The position numbers and the translations under genes were made by a program. Shown here one piece after another: positions 44,080-52,651 of a DNA stretch of 64,000 nucleotides. This stretch comes from Arthrobacter_B citreus (GTDB lineage: Bacteria; Actinomycetota; Actinomycetes; Actinomycetales; Micrococcaceae). The stretch lies in assembly GCF_042429235.1 (NCBI RefSeq), contig NZ_JBHMBA010000008.1; one strand, 5' to 3'. The stretch's first letter is position 1, and each line of letters starts with the position of its first letter. The notes below the pieces were generated by a model. The model saw only the letters and a program-made list of their open reading frames with translations. It was not told where the DNA came from and made no database searches.

Positions 44080-45017
44080 CCGCGCCCTGGTTTCTTGCTG
44101 CCCTCTGCGGCCTTGCCCTCGGTGCTTCGGCATGGTTCGCCGCTCTCCGGCTGCCCCCGCTGCGGCCCGTCACTTTCAGCGAACGCATCAGCCCGCAGCT
44201 GCGCACGGGCGGGCACGGGTCACGGCTGCTGGCTCTTCCGGAAGGGGATCTCACCCCGTTCGGCCCGCTGGAGCGCATCCTTCGGCCGGCCCTGCATCTG
44301 GCGGTGAAGAGATTGAACCACCTCAACCCGGTCACCCGCGATTTGGAACGGCGCCTGGAGCGGGCCGGACGGAAAACGAGCGTTCTTGATTTCCGGGCGG
44401 AGCAGGTGCTGTGGACCGGGGGCGGCTTTCTCGCCGGCGGGACGATCACCGTCTGGCTGGCCAGCATCGATAAAACGGGGGTCACTGGAGTCATTGTGGG
44501 GACAATTCTGGGCGCTGTCCTGGGGTTTGTGCTGCGGGACTACCGGTTGACTTCGCAAATCAAGAACCGCGAAACCCGGATGCTCGCCGAATTCCCCAGC
44601 CTCGCGGAAATGATGGCCCTCGCGGTTGGTGCCGGCGAAAGTGCCAACGGCGCCCTGGAACGGATCGCCCGGACAGCCCACGGCGAGCTCGCCGGAGAGT
44701 TCGCGCGGATCCTCGGTGAAACCCGTTCCGGCGTGCCGCTGACCAGTGCTCTGCAGCACTTTTCGGACCGCGTCCGGCTGGCACCCCTGTCCCGCTTCGT
44801 CGACGGCCTGACGGTGGCCATTGAACGCGGAACCCCTCTTGCCGATGTCATGCGGGCACAGTCCCAGGACGTGCGTGACCTGGCCAAGCGCGAACTGATG
44901 GAAAGCGCAGGGAAGAAGGAGATCGCCATGATGGTCCCGCTGGTCTTTGGCGTCCTTCCCCTGACAGTGCTCTTCTCGATCTTCCCCGGCATCACACTGC
45001 TGGGAATTGGACTGTAG
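44076..45017 (+). CDS. tadC: TadC-like pilus inner-membrane platform protein
   Basis: A 313-residue second T2SSF protein, with a cytoplasmic domain (FPSLAEMMALAVGAGESANG) and C-terminal helices (MMVPLVFGVLPLTVLFSIFP). It partners with TadB. The pilin gene follows after 24 bp. Confidence 0.9.
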   Translation: MTAPWFLAALCGLALGASAWFAALRLPPLRPVTFSERISPQLRTGGHGSRLLALPEGDLTPFGPLERILRPALHLAVKRLNHLNPVTRDLERRLERAGRKTSVLDFRAEQVLWTGGGFLAGGTITVWLASIDKTGVTGVIVGTILGAVLGFVLRDYRLTSQIKNRETRMLAEFPSLAEMMALAVGAGESANGALERIARTAHGELAGEFARILGETRSGVPLTSALQHFSDRVRLAPLSRFVDGLTVAIERGTPLADVMRAQSQDVRDLAKRELMESAGKKEIAMMVPLVFGVLPLTVLFSIFPGITLLGIGL

Positions 45018-45041
45018 GAACCCCGATGAAAGGAATTACCC

Positions 45042-45269
45042 ATGCGTATCCTCCACGCACCCCAGCGGCTGATGCTTCTGCTCGGCACCGCACTGCTGGT
45101 TCGACTCGGCCAAACCGTACAAAGCACCGACCGGGAACGGGGGGACGTGCCCGGATGGGTCATGATCACCCTGATGTCAGCCACTCTCGTGGCGCTCATC
45201 ATGGTGCTGGCGCAGGATGCCCTCAAGACGATGTTCGAATCCGCCATGGCCAAGGTCAACGCCCCCTGA
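45042..45269 (+). CDS. Small Flp-pilin-like protein
   Basis: A 75-residue protein with a basic N-terminus, ERGDVPGWVMITLM as processing region, and one membrane helix (about 40-60). It resembles the DUF4244/Flp-type pilins of actinobacterial Tad loci: short, one helix, no Cys. It may be the major subunit. AAGGAATT lies 6 nt before the ATG. The C-terminus overlaps the following TadE-like gene. Confidence 0.8.
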   Translation: MRILHAPQRLMLLLGTALLVRLGQTVQSTDRERGDVPGWVMITLMSATLVALIMVLAQDALKTMFESAMAKVNAP

Positions 45270-45724
45270 CCAGGGGCCTGGCTGCACGGTGGACAAGGGG
45301 CCTGGCTTTACGGGGCCGTCGGGTCCGCTCCGATGCGGCGGCAGGTGACCGGGGATCGGCGGTCGTGGACTTCGTCATGGTCGGAGCCCTGGTGACCGTG
45401 CTGTTCATGTCAATCGTTCAGTTGGCGCTGGTGCTGCATGTGCGCAATACCCTGATTGACGCCGCGGCGTCGGGCGCGCGGTACGGAACGCTGGCGGACC
45501 GGACTCCCGGCGACGGTGCGGACCGCACCGCCGAGCTGATCCGCGTCGCGCTCATCGACTCCATGGCTGAGGACGTCAGTGTCTCGGAGGCCACCCAGGA
45601 CGGGATGCGGATGCTCCAAGTGACGGTCAGGGCACCCCTTCCGGTCATTGGACTGCTGGGACCGAGCGGAGGATTGGAGGTGACCGGACATGCGTTCTGG
45701 AGCTATGACGCCGGTGAAGGCTGA
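45266..45724 (+). CDS. TadE-like pseudopilin (start probably CTG)
   Basis: A 152-residue protein with the TadE signature GSAVVDFVMVGALVTVLFM followed by a small extracellular domain. No ATG, GTG or TTG lies at a sensible place: ATG 45377 and GTG 45365 fall inside the membrane motif. A CTG at 45266, forming CTGA with the pilin stop, matches the 4-bp overlaps elsewhere in the operon, so I use it as start. Upstream ATGs (45155, 45026) would read through the pilin gene out of frame. Repeated AGGGGCCTGGCT occurs at the N-terminus. Confidence 0.65.
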   Translation: MTRGLAARWTRGLALRGRRVRSDAAAGDRGSAVVDFVMVGALVTVLFMSIVQLALVLHVRNTLIDAAASGARYGTLADRTPGDGADRTAELIRVALIDSMAEDVSVSEATQDGMRMLQVTVRAPLPVIGLLGPSGGLEVTGHAFWSYDAGEG

Positions 45725-46187
45725 CGCCGCCGCGGCGGGCAACGCGGCCTTGGGCTCGGCGGACACCACCACAGCGGATCCCGAGAGCGGCAGCGCGGTG
45801 GTGGAGTTCATCTTCCTGGGACTGCTTCTTCTCGTGCCGGTCATCTATCTGATCGTTGCGGCCGGACAGGTGCAGGGCGCTGCCTTCGCCGCCACCGGCG
45901 CCGCCGAATCGGCGGCAAAAGTGTACGTCGCGGCAGAGGATTCGGTGACCGGGGAACACCAGGCGAAGATGGCCGCCGAACTGGCGTTCTCCGACTTTGG
46001 ATTCGACCCGGCGGGCCTGCTGCTTGACATTTCCTGTTCGGCGGAATGCCTTGCTCCCGGCTCCACCGTGACCGCACTGGTGAGTTTCAGCGTGCCGCTG
46101 CCCCTGGGCTCGGGTCTTCCCGGGCTGGACTACGCTCCGGTCACCGTCGACTCGGCTTCCACCCAGATCGTGGAGCGCTACGGATGA
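45690..46187 (+). CDS. TadE/TadG-like pseudopilin
   Basis: A 165-residue protein with the signature GSAVVEFIFLGLLLLVPVIY (about 35-55) and a small extracellular domain holding CSAEC (two Cys, possible disulfide). It belongs to the minor pilins of the Tad system. It overlaps the preceding gene by 35 bp and the next by 4 bp. Alternative starts (ATG 45705) are possible, since the first part is Ala-rich. Confidence 0.8.
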   Translation: MRSGAMTPVKADAAAAGNAALGSADTTTADPESGSAVVEFIFLGLLLLVPVIYLIVAAGQVQGAAFAATGAAESAAKVYVAAEDSVTGEHQAKMAAELAFSDFGFDPAGLLLDISCSAECLAPGSTVTALVSFSVPLPLGSGLPGLDYAPVTVDSASTQIVERYG

Positions 46188-46669
46188 GCCGGCTCCGGGA
46201 CCTGACCGGGCTGCGCCGCCGCCTGCGTGCCTCGGCCGCCGGCGAGGACGGCCAAATCGGAGTGCTCATCATCGGTTACCTGTTGGTGAGCCTGCTGGTA
46301 ATCACCGTGGTGATGGGCGCATCAGCCCTGTACCTGGGACACAAAAAACTGCTGTCGACGGCGGACGGAGCGGCGCTCGCGGCTGCCGACACTTTCTCGC
46401 TGGGGGAGTCGGGCGACCCGGCCGGGCGCCCGGCGGCGGTGCTCGCTCCCGCGGCGGTTCAAGCGGAGGTTCACCGGTACCTCTCGGTGACGAATGCCGC
46501 AGACCGGCTGCCCGGCCTGGCCGTGGCTGACGACACCGGAACCGCCGACGGGCGCACAGCCCGGGTGGTGCTTACCGGCGTCGTGCATCCTCCGCTGGTG
46601 AATTTCCTGGTGCCTGACGGGATCCCGATCACCGCGGTGGCCGAAGCGCGGGCCCGGCTGAGCCAGTGA
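46184..46669 (+). CDS. TadG-like (Tad-associated) membrane protein
   Basis: A 161-residue protein with GEDGQIGVLIIGYLLVSLLV as N-terminal membrane segment. It resembles the Rv3654c-type TadG/helicase-associated group, where pilotin-like small proteins have G-[DE]-x-G-[QS] before the helix. GHKKLLSTADGAALAAAD is typical. ATG 46184 overlaps the previous stop (ATGA). It is last in the tad operon. Confidence 0.8.
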   Translation: MSRLRDLTGLRRRLRASAAGEDGQIGVLIIGYLLVSLLVITVVMGASALYLGHKKLLSTADGAALAAADTFSLGESGDPAGRPAAVLAPAAVQAEVHRYLSVTNAADRLPGLAVADDTGTADGRTARVVLTGVVHPPLVNFLVPDGIPITAVAEARARLSQ

Positions 46670-46709
46670 CATGGCAGCCGGACGCTTCACGGCCGGCAGG
46701 CCATCCCGG

Positions 46710-47030
46710 TCAGGAAGCCTTCGCGTGCCACCGGGCTGCGGGCGGATGGGCCCAACCATCATGCTCAATGTCCATCAGCTGCCCGTCGCTGCCGTAACAA
46801 AAGGTTGCAGGCTCTCCGAACAGTTCGCACTCCGGGACCGGACAGCGTTCCTTGACCGTGGCCCTGTACTCATTGGAAAAGTGCAGGTCCCACTCATCCG
46901 TCTTGGTCATGGCCCACGGATCTCCCTCATCGGCCAGGGCTTCAAGCTCTTCCAAGGTGTATTTGCGCCCGGATTCGGGATGGCGGACGGGTGCGTCCCC
47001 AGCTGTCTTGTCGGTTTTCCGGTTGCTCAC
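46710..47030 (-). CDS. Conserved small protein with Cys motif, unknown function
   Basis: A 106-residue protein. GTG at 47030 follows AGGAGGAAG, which makes the longer reading to 47396 unlikely. It is acidic, with YTLEELEALADEGDPWAMTKTDEWDLHF, then CPVPEC and a third Cys in FCYG. It has no membrane helix or known domain. It is divergent from prfB. A metal-binding role is only a guess from the Cys pattern. Confidence 0.7.
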   Translation of the reverse strand: MSNRKTDKTAGDAPVRHPESGRKYTLEELEALADEGDPWAMTKTDEWDLHFSNEYRATVKERCPVPECELFGEPATFCYGSDGQLMDIEHDGWAHPPAARWHAKAS

Positions 47031-47198
47031 AGTTGGCTTCCTCCTGCGGATCCGTTTGAACTGATCACTGACAAAACCAAGATACGTCCGAAGCCGGACA
47101 AACCCGGAAACGCCGGCCCGGCGTGTGGGCAACGGCAGGTGGAAGGCGGCGGAAGCAGCGGCGTCCACGCCGTCCAGCGGCGTCGGCGGCTCATGGCG

Positions 47199-47204
47199 TA
47201 GGCT
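47199..47204 (+). promoter_or_regulatory. -10 element of prfB
   Basis: TAGGCT lies 9 nt before the prfB ATG (47214). No Shine-Dalgarno is visible, so prfB is probably leaderless or nearly so. Confidence 0.5.
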
Positions 47205-47213
47205 GTAATTACC

Positions 47214-48332
47214 ATGGCTGAAATCGATTTTCCCGCGGAGATCCGCGCCCTCAGGTCCACCTTTGCGTCCATCGAGCAGGTTTCCGATGTGGCCGCCATC
47301 AAAGAGGACATCGCAGAACTGAGCGAAATGGCAGGGGTTCCCGACCTGTGGGATGACCCCTCGGAGGCGCAGAAAATCACCTCCAAGCTTTCGCACCGGC
47401 AGACGGCGCTGGAGCGCCTGGAAAAGCTGGAATCCCGCATTGACGATCTCGAGGTGCTCGTGGAGCTGGCCCAGGACGAGGCGGATGCCGAGTCAAAGGC
47501 CGAGGCCGCCGTCGAGCTGGAATCCCTGCGCCGGTCGCTGTCCCAGCTCGAGGTGGTCACCCTGCTGTCCGGAGAGTATGACGAGCGCGAGGCCGTCGTG
47601 ACCATCCGGTCCGGAGCCGGGGGCGTGGACGCCGCGGACTTCGCCGAAATGCTGCTGCGCATGTACCTGCGCTGGGCCGAACGCCACGGCTACCCGACCA
47701 CGGTTCTGGACACCTCCTACGCGGAGGAGGCTGGCCTGAAGTCGGCGACCTTTGAAGTGAAGGCACCCTACGCGTACGGAACCCTGGTGGTGGAGGCCGG
47801 AACGCACCGGCTTGTCCGCATCAGCCCGTTCGACAACCAGGGCCGGCGCCAGACGTCCTTTGCCGCCGTCGAAGTCATTCCGCTGATCGAGCCGACGGAC
47901 CACATCGACATTCCCGACAACGACATCCGGGTTGACGTTTTCCGGTCCTCCGGCCCGGGCGGCCAGTCAGTGAACACCACCGACTCCGCCGTCCGCCTGA
48001 CCCACCTTCCCACCGGCACGGTGGTGTCCATGCAGAACGAGAAGTCGCAGCTGCAGAACCGCGCCGCTGCCATGCGTGTGCTGCAGTCCCGCCTTCTGCT
48101 GCTGAAAAAGGAGCAGGAAGATGCTGAAAAGAAGGCCTTCGCCGGTGATGTGAAAGCGTCGTGGGGAGACCAGATGCGCTCCTACGTGCTGAACCCCTAC
48201 CAAATGGTCAAGGACCTGCGCACCGAGCACGAGGTGGGTAACACCTCGGCAGTGTTCGACGGCGAGATCGACGACTTCATCGATGCCGGAATCCGCTGGC
48301 GCGCCAACGGCAGCGTGTCTGCCCGGAAGTAG
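47214..48332 (+). CDS. prfB: Peptide chain release factor 2
   Basis: Recognises UGA and UAA stops and hydrolyses the peptidyl-tRNA. It has 372 residues, with SPF anticodon-mimic (ISPFDNQGRR) and the catalytic GGQ (SSGPGGQSVNTTDSAV). The gene is a single frame without the UGA-dependent +1 frameshift used in E. coli; this is usual in many actinobacteria. In M. tuberculosis prfB also sits near ftsEX and smpB. Confidence 0.97.
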   Translation: MAEIDFPAEIRALRSTFASIEQVSDVAAIKEDIAELSEMAGVPDLWDDPSEAQKITSKLSHRQTALERLEKLESRIDDLEVLVELAQDEADAESKAEAAVELESLRRSLSQLEVVTLLSGEYDEREAVVTIRSGAGGVDAADFAEMLLRMYLRWAERHGYPTTVLDTSYAEEAGLKSATFEVKAPYAYGTLVVEAGTHRLVRISPFDNQGRRQTSFAAVEVIPLIEPTDHIDIPDNDIRVDVFRSSGPGGQSVNTTDSAVRLTHLPTGTVVSMQNEKSQLQNRAAAMRVLQSRLLLLKKEQEDAEKKAFAGDVKASWGDQMRSYVLNPYQMVKDLRTEHEVGNTSAVFDGEIDDFIDAGIRWRANGSVSARK

Positions 48333-48360
48333 CCCGGCAGTCGCCTGTTCACGGTTTGCC

Positions 48361-48399
48361 CGGCCCGGAGCTTCTCTGAAGCTCCGGGCCGTTTCGTTT
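48361..48399 (+). terminator. Rho-independent terminator of prfB
   Basis: CGGCCCGGAGCTTC (48361-48374) pairs perfectly with its complement (48378-48391) across a 3-nt loop, followed by TTTCGTTT. It is a canonical intrinsic terminator. Confidence 0.92.
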
Positions 48400-48423
48400 C
48401 TCCAAGCGCCGCTGCCCGGCCAC

Positions 48424-48457
48424 GCGTTGAGGTTTAGCCAGCGTTGAGGTTTAACCA
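48424..48457 (+). repeat. Tandem 17-bp repeat overlapping the SDR promoter
   Basis: GCGTTGAGGTTTAGCCA (48424-48440) is followed at once by GCGTTGAGGTTTAACCA (48441-48457), differing at one base. The second copy provides TTGAGG (48444-48449), 17 bp before the -10 TAGGTT. It is therefore a candidate operator for a regulator of the dehydrogenase gene. Confidence 0.8.
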
Positions 48458-48472
48458 ACCGGCCCGTAGGTT
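48444..48472 (+). promoter_or_regulatory. Promoter of the hydroxybutyrate dehydrogenase-like gene
   Basis: -35 TTGAGG (48444-48449), 17-bp spacer, -10 TAGGTT (48467-48472). The ATG at 48536 has GAGAGGAG upstream. Confidence 0.7.
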
Positions 48473-48535
48473 TTCCCTCGGGAAGACTCATGGAATCTGC
48501 AACGGCGCGGATGCGCCCGTGAGAGGAGCTCGGAC

Positions 48536-49303
48536 ATGACAGACCCCGCAGTAACCGGACCGGACCTGAGCGGAAAATCGGTGCTCGTCACCGGAGGGGG
48601 AAGCGGCATCGGTGAGGCCTGTGCCCGTGCCTTCGCTCACCTGGGCGCCAGCGTCACAGTCGCTGACGTCAACGCGCAGGCGGCGGAGCGGGTCGCAGCG
48701 GACACCGGCGGGACGCCATGGGTGGTGGACCTCAGTGACACGCGTGCCCTGGAGGAGCTGTCCCTGGACCTGGACATCCTCATCAACAACGCGGGCATCC
48801 AGCGGATCAATCCAATTCAGGATTACGATCCCGGCACCTTCCGGCTGGTGCACCGGCTCATGGTGGAGTCGCCCTTCCTGCTGATCCGGGCCGTCCTGCC
48901 GGGCATGTACCAACGGGGGTTCGGCCGGATCATCAACATTTCCAGCTTGCACGGCCTGCGCGCGTCCGCGTATAAAAGCGCCTATGTCAGTGCCAAGCAC
49001 GCCTTGGAAGGGCTGTCCAAGGTTGCCGCCATGGAGGGCGGCCCCCATGGTGTGACCTCCAACTGCATCAGTCCCGCCTATGTGCGGACGGCCCTGGTCG
49101 AAGCACAAATCGCGGACCAGGCCCGGATCCACTCCATCCCCGAGGACGAAGTTGTGGCATCTGTGATGCTCACCGAGTCCGCCGTCAAGCGCCTGGTGGA
49201 ACCCGGGGAGGTCGCGTCTCTTGCGGCTTGGCTTGCCGGGCCCGACGCCGGGATGGTCACCGGCGCTTCCTACCCGATGGACGGAGGGTGGAGCGCTGGG
49301 TGA
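48536..49303 (+). CDS. 3-hydroxybutyrate dehydrogenase-like short-chain dehydrogenase
   Basis: A 255-residue SDR with TGGGSGIG (about 20-27), NNAGIQ and the catalytic Ser/Tyr/Lys in ISSLHGLRASAYKSAYVSAK (Tyr150, Lys154). NNAGIQ and the conserved HGL and AYKSAYVSAKH stretches fit D-3-hydroxybutyrate dehydrogenases, which link ketone-body or PHB breakdown to acetoacetate. Other SDR substrates cannot be excluded. It stands alone between terminators and ftsE, with an operator-like repeat in its promoter. Confidence 0.82.
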   Translation: MTDPAVTGPDLSGKSVLVTGGGSGIGEACARAFAHLGASVTVADVNAQAAERVAADTGGTPWVVDLSDTRALEELSLDLDILINNAGIQRINPIQDYDPGTFRLVHRLMVESPFLLIRAVLPGMYQRGFGRIINISSLHGLRASAYKSAYVSAKHALEGLSKVAAMEGGPHGVTSNCISPAYVRTALVEAQIADQARIHSIPEDEVVASVMLTESAVKRLVEPGEVASLAAWLAGPDAGMVTGASYPMDGGWSAG

Positions 49304-49371
49304 GTGCCGGGTTTTCGCAGGGCACACCCGACACACCGGCGGGAATCTGCAGCTTCGAGTAGCAGCGCCGA

Positions 49372-49377
49372 TATAGT
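49372..49377 (+). promoter_or_regulatory. -10 candidate for ftsEX
   Basis: TATAGT at 49372-49377 lies 70 bp before the ftsE ATG. No clear -35 is seen. Confidence 0.4.
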
Positions 49378-49446
49378 CGAACAGCCGGCGCCCTTATCCC
49401 AAACCAAGGCCCGTGTTCCGGCCGCACTGATGGGCGCTAAGCAGAC

Positions 49447-50241
49447 ATGATCACTTTCGACAACGTCACCAAGGTCTATGACCGCAATTCCAGGCCAGCC
49501 CTGAACTCCGTGAACCTCGAGGTGGACCGCGGTGAGTTCGTGTTCCTCGTCGGAGCATCCGGATCGGGTAAATCCACCTTCATCCGGCTGATCCTCAAGG
49601 AGGAGCACGCGTCCCGCGGGACGGTGTATGTTGCAGGGTCCAACGTTGCCAAGATTCCGAGCTGGCGCGTGCCGCGCCTGCGCCGCGGCATCGGCGTCGT
49701 CTTCCAGGACTTCCGCCTGCTTCCAAACAAGACCGTCTTCGCCAACGTGGCCTTTGCCATGCAGGTGATTGGCCGCAGCCGCGCCGTTATCCGGGACTCG
49801 GTGCCCGAAGTCCTCAAGACAGTGGGCCTGGAGGGCAAGGACAACCGCCTGCCGCATGAGCTTTCCGGCGGTGAGCAGCAGCGCGTCGCCATTGCGCGCG
49901 CCATCGTCAACAAGCCGGGAATCCTCCTCGCCGACGAGCCCACGGGAAACCTGGACCCCAACACCTCACTTGGCATCATGAAGGTCCTGGACCGGATCAA
50001 CCAGAACGGGACCACCGTGGTCATGGCCACCCACGACGACGACATCGTCAATGCGATGCGCAAACGTGTGGTTGAGCTGCACCACGGCAAGATCGTGCGC
50101 GATGAGCGCGAGGGCATCTACCTCGGCGCACCGCAGACCCAGCAGGGGAGCATCGTCCGCCAGGACACCGGGGCCGGAGACGGCGGCCCTGAAGCTGCCG
50201 GCGGCACCAACGGCACCGCGGGATCGGAGGCTTCGAAATGA
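49447..50241 (+). CDS. ftsE: Cell-division ATPase FtsE
   Basis: ABC ATPase that with FtsX transmits a signal to wall hydrolases at the septum. It has 264 residues, Walker A GASGSGKST (36-44), signature LSGGEQQRVAIARA, and Walker B ILLADEPTGNLDP. A Gly/Thr-rich C-terminal extension (about 225-264) is typical of actinobacteria. ftsX overlaps by 4 bp (ATGA). Confidence 0.96.
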   Translation: MITFDNVTKVYDRNSRPALNSVNLEVDRGEFVFLVGASGSGKSTFIRLILKEEHASRGTVYVAGSNVAKIPSWRVPRLRRGIGVVFQDFRLLPNKTVFANVAFAMQVIGRSRAVIRDSVPEVLKTVGLEGKDNRLPHELSGGEQQRVAIARAIVNKPGILLADEPTGNLDPNTSLGIMKVLDRINQNGTTVVMATHDDDIVNAMRKRVVELHHGKIVRDEREGIYLGAPQTQQGSIVRQDTGAGDGGPEAAGGTNGTAGSEASK

Positions 50242-51149
50242 GGCTGGCATTTGTCCTCGGCGAGATCGGTTCAGGAATCCGCAGGAACCTGTCCATGGTG
50301 GTCTCGGTCATCCTGGTGACTTTCGTGTCACTGACCTTCGTCGGCGCAGCCGGACTCCTTCAGCTGCAGATCGGCCAGATGAAGGGGTACTGGTATGACA
50401 AGGTGCAGGTCGCGGTGTTCCTGTGCGTTGATTCCTCCACCACTGCATCCTGTGCCTCCGGCCCGGTAACGGACGAACAGCGCACGGCCATCGAGGAGCA
50501 GCTGACGTCCCCGGCCTTCTCGCAGTACGTGGCTTCAGTGGACTACGAAGACCAGGCGACGGCGCTGAGCCACTTCCGGGATCAGTTTGCCAATTCGCCG
50601 CTGGTGGACTCGGTGACGGCCGACCAGCTGCCGGAATCCTTCCGGGTGTCCCTCGTGGACCCGGAAAAATACGAGGTCATTAATGAGGCTTTTTCCTCGA
50701 TGCCCGGCGTGGAAACCGTAAGTGACCAGCGTGAACTCCTGGAGAAGGTCTTCTCCTTTATGAACATGGCGTCATTGATTGCCCTGATAATTGCGGGCGT
50801 GATGCTGGTGTGCGCCATTTTGCTGATTGCCACGACTATCCGGCTCTCCGCCTTTAGCCGACGGCGGGAAACGGGCATCATGCGCCTCGTTGGAGCGTCC
50901 AAGGCAGTGATCCAACTTCCGTTCGTTTTGGAAGGGGTCATAGCCGCAGTCATCGGCGCGGCGCTGGCATCGGGTACGCTGTGGGCAGTGGCACACTTCT
51001 TCATCGGAGCCCTGGCTAAAGCCTATCCCGCAACCGCGTTTATTAGCGCCCAGCAGGTACTGGTACTGAGCCCGGTCTTACTCGTTGTTGGTGCCCTTCT
51101 TGCAGGGATTTCATCGCTGTTGACCCTCCGCAGGTACCTAAAGGTTTAG
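50238..51149 (+). CDS. ftsX: Cell-division protein FtsX
   Basis: A 303-residue four-helix transmembrane partner of FtsE. TM1 is at about 20-42, followed by a large extracellular loop (about 45-170, with CASG Cys) and three C-terminal helices. The loop binds coiled-coil wall hydrolases. A gene for such an enzyme follows after 53 bp. Confidence 0.95.
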   Translation: MRLAFVLGEIGSGIRRNLSMVVSVILVTFVSLTFVGAAGLLQLQIGQMKGYWYDKVQVAVFLCVDSSTTASCASGPVTDEQRTAIEEQLTSPAFSQYVASVDYEDQATALSHFRDQFANSPLVDSVTADQLPESFRVSLVDPEKYEVINEAFSSMPGVETVSDQRELLEKVFSFMNMASLIALIIAGVMLVCAILLIATTIRLSAFSRRRETGIMRLVGASKAVIQLPFVLEGVIAAVIGAALASGTLWAVAHFFIGALAKAYPATAFISAQQVLVLSPVLLVVGALLAGISSLLTLRRYLKV

Positions 51150-51202
51150 AGTGTTGCAAAATCGTAAAAGAAAGCTGACAAACTCCATGGACGGTTCCAT
51201 CA

Positions 51203-52609
51203 ATGGTTAGCGCACATTCGAGGCAGACGTTGAAGCCTGCCCTGCGTAAAACCACGGTTGGCGTGGTCGCCTCCGCGATGCTGACGCTGACCCTTGCGTT
51301 CAGCGGAACCGCAGCGGCTGACGAACTCGATGACCGCAAGGCGGCGATCGAGAGCGAGCAGCAAAAGGTGCAGGAAACCTACGAGTACCTTGACGCCGAA
51401 ACCACCCGGAAAGTCGCCGAACTGGCGATCTACCAGCAGCAGCTGCCCGGAGCCCAGCAGGCCCTGACCGATGCCGAGGGCCGGGTCTCCGCCGCGGCGG
51501 GAAAGGTTGCAGCGCTGACCGACCGGGTTGCGCTGGCACAGGAAACCCGCAGCACCATCACTGCTCAGATTGAGCAGGATCAAGCTGCCATGGACGACAC
51601 CCAGGCAGTGATCGGGCAGATTGCGGCACAGGCCTACAAGAGCGGCGGGGTTCCCTCGAGTTTCTCGTTGATCCTCGGTGCCGAAGGCGCCGACAGCCTC
51701 ACCGACTCCATGGGATTGGCCGAGCAGGTCCTTCGGGGACAGAACGCCGCCATGCAGGAGCTGTCCCAGCAAAGCGCCACCAACGTCAACTCCGAGGTCC
51801 GGCTGGCAGCCGTGGAAGAGGAGATTGCCAGCCTCAAGGAGCAGGCCGAGTCGGCGCTGAAACTGGAGCAGGAGGCCCGCGATGCCGCGGCCGCCGAGAA
51901 GGCCAAGGTCGATTCCCTGATCGAGCAGACCGCAGCCGCCAACGCGGCGCTGGAAGCACGCAAGCCCGTCATCCAGGCGCAGCTCGCGTCGCTGGAAACA
52001 GCCAAGGCCAAGGCCACGGCCGATATTGCTGAACGCCAGCGTGCCCTGCTGGAGCAGGCGCGCAAGGAAGAGGAAGCCCGGATTGCCGAGGCAAACCGGC
52101 GGGCCGCCGAAGAGGCAGCACGCAACAACCGGCCCACTCCGCCGCCGGAAGTGCCTGAAACAAAACCCACCAACCCCTCGGCATTCGGCCTGAGCCTCCC
52201 CGTGCAGGCCCCCATCTCCTCCGGCTTCGGCTGGCGCGCCACCCCTCCGGGAAGCATCGACTTCTTTGGCACCGGCGGATACCTGCACTCGGGAATCGAC
52301 TTCGGAGCGAGCTGCGGAACTCCCGTCTACGCTCCGGCGGCCGGCGAAGTTTGGCGGGCAGACCAGGGCCAGCCCGACGGCATGATCGGAACCGGCAACC
52401 GCGTGGTCCTCAACCACGGCGTCCTCGGAAACAGTGCCCTCGCCACGAACTACTATCACCTGACCAGCTTTGTGGTCTCCGTCGGCCAGTGGGTCAATGC
52501 CGGCCAGCTCATTGGATATGTCGGCACCACCGGCAACTCCACCGGATGCCACCTCCACTTTGAGACGGTGCTGAACGGCGCACTGGTTGACCCGATGGGC
52601 CTGCTGTAG
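51203..52609 (+). CDS. Coiled-coil M23 peptidoglycan hydrolase
   Basis: A 468-residue secreted enzyme with signal peptide (about 1-38, LTLTLAFSGTAAA), long coiled-coil region (about 40-300, rich in Ala, Glu, Gln), Pro-rich linker, and C-terminal LytM/M23 domain with HSGIDFG (His362, Asp366) and CHLHFE (His450, His452). The zinc ligands are intact. The layout matches EnvC/CwlO-type FtsX partners, and the location just after ftsX supports a septal role. EnvC itself is inactive, but this domain keeps its ligands. Confidence 0.9.
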   Translation: MVSAHSRQTLKPALRKTTVGVVASAMLTLTLAFSGTAAADELDDRKAAIESEQQKVQETYEYLDAETTRKVAELAIYQQQLPGAQQALTDAEGRVSAAAGKVAALTDRVALAQETRSTITAQIEQDQAAMDDTQAVIGQIAAQAYKSGGVPSSFSLILGAEGADSLTDSMGLAEQVLRGQNAAMQELSQQSATNVNSEVRLAAVEEEIASLKEQAESALKLEQEARDAAAAEKAKVDSLIEQTAAANAALEARKPVIQAQLASLETAKAKATADIAERQRALLEQARKEEEARIAEANRRAAEEAARNNRPTPPPEVPETKPTNPSAFGLSLPVQAPISSGFGWRATPPGSIDFFGTGGYLHSGIDFGASCGTPVYAPAAGEVWRADQGQPDGMIGTGNRVVLNHGVLGNSALATNYYHLTSFVVSVGQWVNAGQLIGYVGTTGNSTGCHLHFETVLNGALVDPMGLL

Positions 52610-52618
52610 GCCTACAAT
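52587..52618 (+). promoter_or_regulatory. Candidate smpB promoter
   Basis: TTGACC (52587-52592) and TACAAT (52613-52618) lie 20 bp apart at the end of the M23 gene. The spacer is longer than normal. The ribosome site AAAGGAG precedes the GTG at 52652. Confidence 0.4.
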
Positions 52619-52651
52619 AGAGTTTTCCGTACATCGAAAAGGAGTTGCACC

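Noticed and set aside
47214..47300. Programmed frameshift in prfB
   Set aside because: The gene is one uninterrupted frame with no early in-frame UGA and no slippery CTT-TGA.
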